Origin: Janthinobacterium rivuli
Lineage (GTDB): Bacteria; Pseudomonadota; Gammaproteobacteria; Burkholderiales; Burkholderiaceae_D
Reading direction: 5' to 3'
Length of the DNA stretch: 64,000 bases
Assembly: GCF_029690045.1 (NCBI RefSeq)
Contig: NZ_CP121464.1
Span: 558,001 to 622,000, forward strand
The notes under the pieces: model-generated
The model's database searches: none
Seen by the model: the letters and a program-made list of their open reading frames with translations, nothing else
Told to the model about the DNA's origin: nothing
In this document: positions 59,085 to 64,000 of the stretch, piece by piece
How the letters are laid out: the number at the start of each line of letters is the position of its first letter
How positions within the stretch are numbered: position 1 is the stretch's first letter
Translations under genes and position numbers: made by a program

Positions 59085-61064
59085 TTGATTTCCCCACTGA
59101 AATGGATTGCCGGCACGATGCTGTGTGTTGCATCGGCCTTGTCTCCCCTGGCCGCCCTGGCCCAGGTATCCGCCACCGCAACGCCTGCCGCGCCCGACAC
59201 GCGCAGCGAGGACGATGCCTTCCTGCTGCTGCGCGACGCCGCGCGCAAGGATGACGTCGAAAAGGCCGACTTTTATGCGGGGCGCCTGACGAATTACCAG
59301 ATTCCATCGTATGTTGACTATTATCGGCTGAAACCGCGCATCAAACTGCTGACCGAGGCGCAATTTCGCGATTACCTGAACCGCTACAAGGGTAGCGCCA
59401 TCGCCGACCGTTTCCGCAACGACTGGCTGCTGGAGCTGGGCCGCAAGCGCGACTGGGTTGTGTTTGATGAGCAATATCCGCAATTCGCCCTCGATGACGA
59501 CACCCAGCTCAAGTGCTACGCGCTGATGTCGCGCGCCGCCAAGGGCCAGAACGTGGCGGCCGAGGCGCGCAACCTGCTGGTGTCTCCGCCCGGCTATGGC
59601 GAAGCGTGCGGCAGTCTGATCGCGGCATTGGCGCAAAATGGCCAGTTCGACACGAACGACCTGTGGGCGCAGATCCGCCTGGCGGGCCAGACGAATGCCA
59701 CGGGCCCGGCGCGCCGCATCGCGCTGCTGCTGGGCGCGTCCGACGCGAAGATGGCGCAAGCCATCGATTTGCCGGCGCTGGTGCTGGCCAAGGGGGCGGG
59801 TCTAAGTCGCGCCGACCACGAGATGTATTTGGTGGCCGTCGGCCGCATGGCGAAAAGCACCTTGAAACTGGGCGTGGTGGCCTTGCAAAAGGCCAGTGCG
59901 CAATTGACGGCGCAAGAACAGGCCATTGGCTGGGCCAGCCTGGCCCTGCAAGCGTCGTATTCGCTGGCGCCGGAAGCGTTTGAATATTGGCAAAAAACCA
60001 ATGGCGCACCATTGACCCAGGAGCAGATGCAGTGGAAAACGCGTATCGCCTTGCGTGAAGGCAATTGGTCCGTGGTGAAGTCGTCCATCCAGGCCATGCC
60101 GGCGTCCCTGCGCGCCGATCCTGCCTGGGTCTACTGGCTGGCGCGCGCGCAGCAGGCGGAAACGCCGGGCCGCCCGAACGCGCAGGCCGATGCCCTGTAC
60201 CGCACGATCAGTGAGCAATCGAATTTCTACGGCTTGCTGGCCAATGAAGAGCTGGGCAACCACCTGGTGCTGCCGCCGCCGGGCCAGCCCATCACGCCGG
60301 CGGAAATCGCCGCCATGGCTGCCAATCCGGGCTTGCAGCGCGCCTTGAAATTTTTCAACATGCGCTTGCGCTTCGAAGGCACGCGCGAGTGGAACTGGGA
60401 ATTGCGTTCGATGACGGATCGCCAGCATCTGGCGGCCGCGGAATTTGCGCGCCAGAACAATGTGCTCGACCGCATGGTCAACACCTCCGACCGCACGCGC
60501 CTGGAAGTGGACTATACGCAGCGCTATCCGACGCCGCACGACGACGTCATGCACCCGGCCACGCAAACCCTGGGCCTGGACAAAGCCTGGGTATATGGCT
60601 TGATCCGCCAGGAATCGCGTTTCATCATGGATGCGCAGTCGCACGTGGGCGCGTCCGGCCTGATGCAGGTGATGCCGTCGACGGCCCGTTATGTCGCCAA
60701 GAAGATCGGTTTGACGGATTTCGTCACGGAAACCTTGAGCGATGTGCGCACCAACGTCTTGCTGGGCACGAATTATCTGAACATGGTGCTTGGCGGCCTC
60801 GACGGTTCGCAAGTGCTGGCCAGCGCCGCCTACAACGCGGGGCCGGGGCGCTTGCGCATCTGGCGCGCCACCATGACGCGTCCGCTGGAAGGCGCCGTCT
60901 TCGCCGAGATCATTCCGTACACGGAAACGCGCGGCTACGTGAAAAACGTGATGGCCAACGCCACGTATTATGCTGCCCTGTTCGAAAAAAGCCCGCAGTC
61001 GCTGAAAGCGCGCCTGGGTACCGTGGGACCGAAAAACAGCGCCATCGCGGCCGATTTGCCTTGA
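59085..61064 (+). CDS. Soluble lytic murein transglycosylase (Slt type)
   Basis: Periplasmic peptidoglycan lyase (659 aa). Signal peptide (about 1-26), a long alpha-superhelical U-domain (about 40-470), and the C-terminal SLT domain with catalytic Glu in LIRQESRF, GASGLMQVMPSTARYVAKKIG and NYLNMVLGGLDGSQVLASAAYNAGPGR. The start is TTG at 59085 with a weak Shine-Dalgarno; the next in-frame Met (59118) would truncate the signal peptide. The four genes slt-gst-cca-GNAT form a plus-strand run. Confidence 0.92.
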   Translation: MISPLKWIAGTMLCVASALSPLAALAQVSATATPAAPDTRSEDDAFLLLRDAARKDDVEKADFYAGRLTNYQIPSYVDYYRLKPRIKLLTEAQFRDYLNRYKGSAIADRFRNDWLLELGRKRDWVVFDEQYPQFALDDDTQLKCYALMSRAAKGQNVAAEARNLLVSPPGYGEACGSLIAALAQNGQFDTNDLWAQIRLAGQTNATGPARRIALLLGASDAKMAQAIDLPALVLAKGAGLSRADHEMYLVAVGRMAKSTLKLGVVALQKASAQLTAQEQAIGWASLALQASYSLAPEAFEYWQKTNGAPLTQEQMQWKTRIALREGNWSVVKSSIQAMPASLRADPAWVYWLARAQQAETPGRPNAQADALYRTISEQSNFYGLLANEELGNHLVLPPPGQPITPAEIAAMAANPGLQRALKFFNMRLRFEGTREWNWELRSMTDRQHLAAAEFARQNNVLDRMVNTSDRTRLEVDYTQRYPTPHDDVMHPATQTLGLDKAWVYGLIRQESRFIMDAQSHVGASGLMQVMPSTARYVAKKIGLTDFVTETLSDVRTNVLLGTNYLNMVLGGLDGSQVLASAAYNAGPGRLRIWRATMTRPLEGAVFAEIIPYTETRGYVKNVMANATYYAALFEKSPQSLKARLGTVGPKNSAIAADLP

Positions 61065-61086
61065 ACCATACTATTGATAGCTGACC

Positions 61087-61803
61087 ATGCAAACGACCAT
61101 CCTTGATCCCAGCCTGACGCAAACCCTGGCCGCCGCGCGCGAGCCGGGCCTGACCCTCATCATCGGCAACAAGAATTATTCGTCCTGGTCGATGCGCCCG
61201 TGGGTGGCCATGACGGCGTTCGGTATCCCGTTCCAGGAAGTGCGCGTGCTGCTCGACCAGCAGGACACGGCCACCAAAATCGCCGAGTATTCGGCCTGCG
61301 GCCGGGTCCCCGTGCTGCTGGCGGGCGAGATCACGATCTGGGACAGCCTGGCCATCTGCGAATACCTGGCCGAGCAGTTTCCCGACAAACACATGTGGCC
61401 GCAAGACGTGGCCGCGCGCGCCATGGCGCGCTGTGTCTGCGCGGAAATGCACTCGGGCTTCACGGGCTTGCGCACGGATATGTCGATGAATATCAAGGCC
61501 AAGTTGCCGGGACGGGGCCGCACGGCCGCCGCGCAGGCGGACATCGGCCGCATCAGCGAAATCTGGGAAGAGTGTTTATCGCGCTTTGGCCACCACCAGT
61601 TCCTGTTTGGCGACTTTTCCATTGCCGATGCGTATTTCGCCCCCGTCGTCATGCGCTTTCGCACGTATGGCGTGAGCCTGGCGCCGGCGCTGAACGCGTA
61701 TTGCGAGCGCGTGCAGGCGCACCCGGCCGTGGCCCGCTGGATCACGGAAGCGCTGGCGGAGACGGAAGTGGCTGCCAAGCACGACGCGGAACTGCCTGAT
61801 TAA
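61087..61803 (+). CDS. Glutathione S-transferase family protein
   Basis: 238-aa GST with an N-terminal thioredoxin fold (about 20-100: LTLIIGNKNYSSWSMRPWVAMTAFGIPFQEV; the NKNYSSWSMRPW segment marks a bacterial GST subgroup with the Ser-Ser-Trp active site) and a helical C-terminal domain (FGDFSIADAYFAPVVMRFRTYG). Glutathione-binding ESxAI is represented by DSLAICEYLAEQFP. Substrate unknown. It follows slt by 22 nt and precedes cca by 12 nt. Confidence 0.87.
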   Translation: MQTTILDPSLTQTLAAAREPGLTLIIGNKNYSSWSMRPWVAMTAFGIPFQEVRVLLDQQDTATKIAEYSACGRVPVLLAGEITIWDSLAICEYLAEQFPDKHMWPQDVAARAMARCVCAEMHSGFTGLRTDMSMNIKAKLPGRGRTAAAQADIGRISEIWEECLSRFGHHQFLFGDFSIADAYFAPVVMRFRTYGVSLAPALNAYCERVQAHPAVARWITEALAETEVAAKHDAELPD

Positions 61804-61815
61804 GAAAAGAGTGTT

Positions 61816-62928
61816 ATGAAGATATACACGGTCGGTGGCGCGGTGCGCGACCAACTGCTGGGCTTGCCCGTGAAAGACCACGACCACGTCGTCGTCGGCG
61901 CCACGCCGGAAGACATGCTGCGCCGGGGCTTCCGGCCCGTCGGCAAGGATTTTCCCGTTTTCCTGCACCCGAAGACGCAGGAAGAATACGCCTTGGCCCG
62001 CACGGAGCGCAAGACGGCCCCCGGCTACCGGGGCTTTGTCTTCCACACGGCGCCCGACGTCACGCTCGAAGACGACCTGGTGCGGCGCGATCTCACCATC
62101 AACGCCATCGCCCAGGCCGAGGACGGTAGCCTGACCGACCCGTTTGGCGGTATTCAGGATATCGAGAACAAAATCTTCCGCCACGTTTCCGATGCGTTCG
62201 GCGAAGACCCCGTGCGCATCTTGCGCCTGGCCCGCTTTGCCGCCCGTTTTCATACTTTCACTGTCGCACCGGCCACCATGGAACTGATGCGCCGGATGGT
62301 GCAGGATGGCGAAGTCGATGCCCTGGTGGCCGAGCGCGTGTGGCAGGAAGTGGCAAAAGGATTGATGGAAGCGCGGCCGTCGCGCATGCTGACGGTGCTG
62401 CACGAGTGCGGCGCGCTGGCGCGCGTCATGGGCGAAATCAGCATCAGCGAACGCTTGCTGCAAGTGGTCGACCATGCCGCCGCGCAAGGTCATGACTTGC
62501 CCGTGCGCTTTGCCGTCTTGATGCTGCATATGAGCAAGGATGCCATCGAACAACTGAGCGAGCGCCTGCGCGTGCCCAACGAGTGCCGCGAACTGGCCGT
62601 CATGGCGGCGCGCGAGCTGGACAATATCAACGGCGCGCTGGCGCTGAGCGCCGAAGCTATCGTCAGTCTGTGCGAACGCTGCGACGGACTGCGCAAGCCG
62701 CAGCGTTTCCTGCAGCTGCTGGACGCCATCGCCTGCGATGTGCATGCACAGGATCCTGTATTTCCACAGTCCGCGTGGCTGCAAGCCATGCTGGCGGCCG
62801 TGCGCGGCGTGGATGCGGGCGCACTGGCACAAGCTTGCGCACAGGAACCGAAACGCATTCCGGCCGTCATCCATGCGGCGCGCGTGGAGGCCGTCACGAA
62901 CGCGATCAGCAGCACGGAGCTGCCATGA
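61816..62928 (+). CDS. cca: CCA-adding tRNA nucleotidyltransferase with degenerate HD domain
   Basis: Adds or repairs the 3' CCA of tRNAs (370 aa). The catalytic N-terminal half is complete: VGGAVRDQLLGLPVKDHDHVVVGATPEDML with the two metal Asp (Asp-His-Asp), RTERKTA, and DDLVRRDLTINAIA. The C-terminal half should carry an HD phosphohydrolase domain as in E. coli and Burkholderia (about 410 aa), but the HPEIDTG segment, the HDLGK motif (here LHMSK) and the GHE segment are lost, and about 40 residues are missing. The conserved RLRVPNECRELA and LRKPQRF regions after it remain. The gene overlaps the downstream GNAT start (ATGA). Confidence 0.92.
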   Translation: MKIYTVGGAVRDQLLGLPVKDHDHVVVGATPEDMLRRGFRPVGKDFPVFLHPKTQEEYALARTERKTAPGYRGFVFHTAPDVTLEDDLVRRDLTINAIAQAEDGSLTDPFGGIQDIENKIFRHVSDAFGEDPVRILRLARFAARFHTFTVAPATMELMRRMVQDGEVDALVAERVWQEVAKGLMEARPSRMLTVLHECGALARVMGEISISERLLQVVDHAAAQGHDLPVRFAVLMLHMSKDAIEQLSERLRVPNECRELAVMAARELDNINGALALSAEAIVSLCERCDGLRKPQRFLQLLDAIACDVHAQDPVFPQSAWLQAMLAAVRGVDAGALAQACAQEPKRIPAVIHAARVEAVTNAISSTELP

Positions 62929-63647
62929 CCCTGCCCAAATTGTTCCAGAATCCGTTTCGCCGCTGGCTCAGCCGTAGCGGCGGCGGGCGTCCGAGCGTGC
63001 TCGTCAAGCAGTTGCATGAGCGCGACCGGCGCCGCATGATGAAGCATTTTCTTTCTCTGGAGAAAAGCGACCGCCTGTTGCGCTTTGGCAGCGCCCTGCC
63101 CGATGAATTGGTGGCCCAGTACGTGCAAAAGATGGATTTCTCGCGCGACATGATTTATGGCGTCTACAACAGCTTGTTCAAGCTGGTGGGTGTGGGGCAT
63201 CTGGCGTTCGCGCCGAAGGACACGTCGCCGGCGAAAAGTGTCGTGACGGACAAGGAGCAGGTGGCCGAGTTTGGCGTGTCCGTGTCGAAATCCATGCGCG
63301 GCATGGGGGTCGGTTCAAAACTGTTCGAGCGGGCGGCGATTCACTGCCGTAACAACGACGTCGATACCCTGTACATGCACTGTCTGTCGTCGAACAAGAC
63401 GATGATGCATATCGCCAAGAAGGCGGGCATGGAAATCCAGCGCGACTATGGCGAAGCCGATGCCTACCTGAAGCTGTTGCCGCCCAACCCGTCGAGCATG
63501 CTGCAGGAAGCCGTGCAGGAACAGTTCGCCATGTTCGACTACACCTTCAAGGCCAACGCGCGCGCCGCGTTCAAACTGTGGGATCGCTTGCCGGGGCGCA
63601 AGAAGAAGCCCGGACCGCCGTCACCGCCGTCATCGTCGTCACAATAA
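62925..63647 (+). CDS. GNAT family N-acetyltransferase
   Basis: 240-aa GNAT protein. The acetyl-CoA-binding region is at EFGVSVSKSMRGMGVGSKLFERAA (about 112-135), with the usual Arg/Gln-x-x-Gly-x-Gly/Ala pattern as RGMGVG. A basic N-terminus (NPFRRWLSR) and a Lys/Pro/Ser-rich tail flank the domain. Substrate unknown. ATG 62925 overlaps the cca stop; the frame is open further upstream inside cca. Confidence 0.82.
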   Translation: MTLPKLFQNPFRRWLSRSGGGRPSVLVKQLHERDRRRMMKHFLSLEKSDRLLRFGSALPDELVAQYVQKMDFSRDMIYGVYNSLFKLVGVGHLAFAPKDTSPAKSVVTDKEQVAEFGVSVSKSMRGMGVGSKLFERAAIHCRNNDVDTLYMHCLSSNKTMMHIAKKAGMEIQRDYGEADAYLKLLPPNPSSMLQEAVQEQFAMFDYTFKANARAAFKLWDRLPGRKKKPGPPSPPSSSSQ

Positions 63648-64000
63648 GGGCAGGGCCGTCGTATCCTTGATGCGCTGCAAGGCAAAGCTCGATTTGACGT
63701 CCAGCACGGCCGGGTGGCGCAGCAGGGTCGCCATCATGAAGCGCGAAAAGTGCTCCATGTCTTCCACGTGCACGCGCAACAGATAATCCATTTCGCCCGT
63801 CATCGCGTAGCAGGCCACCACTTCTGGCCATTGCGCCACGGCCACGGCGAAGTCGGCGCGCGGCGAGGTGTTCGTCACCAGATTCGGCGCCAGCACTCTT
63901 GCCGTGCTGTGGGCATGGGCGGAGGCGTCGCTGTGCTTTTCCAGCCGCACGTTGACATAGGCGAGCAAGCCCAGGCCGATCTTTTCCGGATCCAGCAGGG
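63639..64000 (-). CDS. Lrp/AsnC family transcriptional regulator (5' end outside window)
   Basis: C-terminal part of a feast/famine regulator. The visible residues include LDPEKIGLGLLAYVNVRLEKH, CYAMTGEMDYLLRVHVEDMEHFSRFM and LLRHPAVLDVKSSFALQRIKDTTALPL, the RAM ligand-binding domain, which senses amino acids. The N-terminal HTH lies beyond base 64000. The 3' end overlaps the GNAT gene by 9 nt, so the two converge. Confidence 0.88.
   Translation of the reverse strand, partial: LLDPEKIGLGLLAYVNVRLEKHSDASAHAHSTARVLAPNLVTNTSPRADFAVAVAQWPEVVACYAMTGEMDYLLRVHVEDMEHFSRFMMATLLRHPAVLDVKSSFALQRIKDTTALPLL

Noticed and set aside
61816..62928. Frameshift or assembly error as cause of the odd cca C-terminal half
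   Set aside because: The frame stays open and regains family similarity (RLRVPNEC, LRKPQRF) after the missing segments, so internal deletion fits better than a frameshift.

Overview
The window is one contiguous stretch of a GC-rich betaproteobacterial chromosome. The family Oxalobacteraceae (Janthinobacterium, Massilia or Duganella-like) fits best, judging from protein style, a PEP-CTERM protein, an SAH riboswitch before ahcY, a DksA without a zinc finger, and the orders petABC-sspAB, yibN-grxC-secB-gpsA and metK-ahcY-metF. The family assignment is inference from remembered protein sequences; no search was run. Almost everything is ordinary core genome. The accessory-looking parts are the tad cluster at the left edge and the PEP-CTERM/hipBA block at about 8-12 kb.

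Layout. 1-8.1 kb: distal part of a tad (Flp pilus) operon: tadG (cut by the window edge), two TadE-like pseudopilins, tadZ/cpaE, tadA/cpaF, tadB, tadC and a TPR lipoprotein carrying a LytR_C-like domain. 8.2-9.5 kb: a PEP-CTERM protein behind a very good sigma-54 promoter, then a small broken gene. 9.5-12.2 kb: a small unknown gene, dodecin, a hipBA toxin-antitoxin pair with four operators spaced exactly 26 bp apart, and tRNA-Thr(UGU). 12.2-16.4 kb: sspB, sspA and the cytochrome bc1 genes petC, petB, petA (minus strand). 16.8-19.5 kb: mscL, a DegS-like protease, a DUF2461 protein and a cupin. 19.5-22.5 kb: gpsA, an SH3 protein, secB, grxC and a membrane rhodanese (minus strand). 22.6-27.3 kb: gpmA, an EnvC-like protein, a CtpA protease and a MoeB/ThiF-like protein.

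27.3-38.3 kb: a complete type II secretion operon in the order gspG-H-I-J-K-L-M-N-D-E-F-C, tightly overlapping, with a 21-bp palindrome at its promoter. It is followed by a patatin/beta-barrel protein of the PlpD (type Vd) kind. 40.6-49.6 kb: an HTH regulator, a small outer-membrane protein, hslVU behind a sigma-32 promoter, a zinc-finger-less dksA, a histidine-rich COG0523 GTPase, xerC, a DUF484 gene and a porin. 49.9-54.2 kb: a Sel1-repeat protein, dapF and two LpxL/HtrB-like acyltransferases.

54.3-58.4 kb: the methyl cycle, with metK, the SAH riboswitch and ahcY, a small membrane protein and metF, followed by a convergent 5-formyl-THF cyclo-ligase gene. 59-64 kb: a soluble-type lytic transglycosylase, a GST, a CCA-adding enzyme whose HD domain has lost its motifs, a GNAT protein, and an AsnC/Lrp regulator cut by the right edge.

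No CRISPR array, rRNA, insertion sequence or prophage was seen. The observations I rate highest are the CCA enzyme with an eroded HD domain, the regular hipBA operator array, the sigma-54-driven PEP-CTERM gene, the pairing of a zinc-independent-type DksA with a COG0523 metallochaperone, and the TPR-LytR_C lipoprotein in the tad operon.
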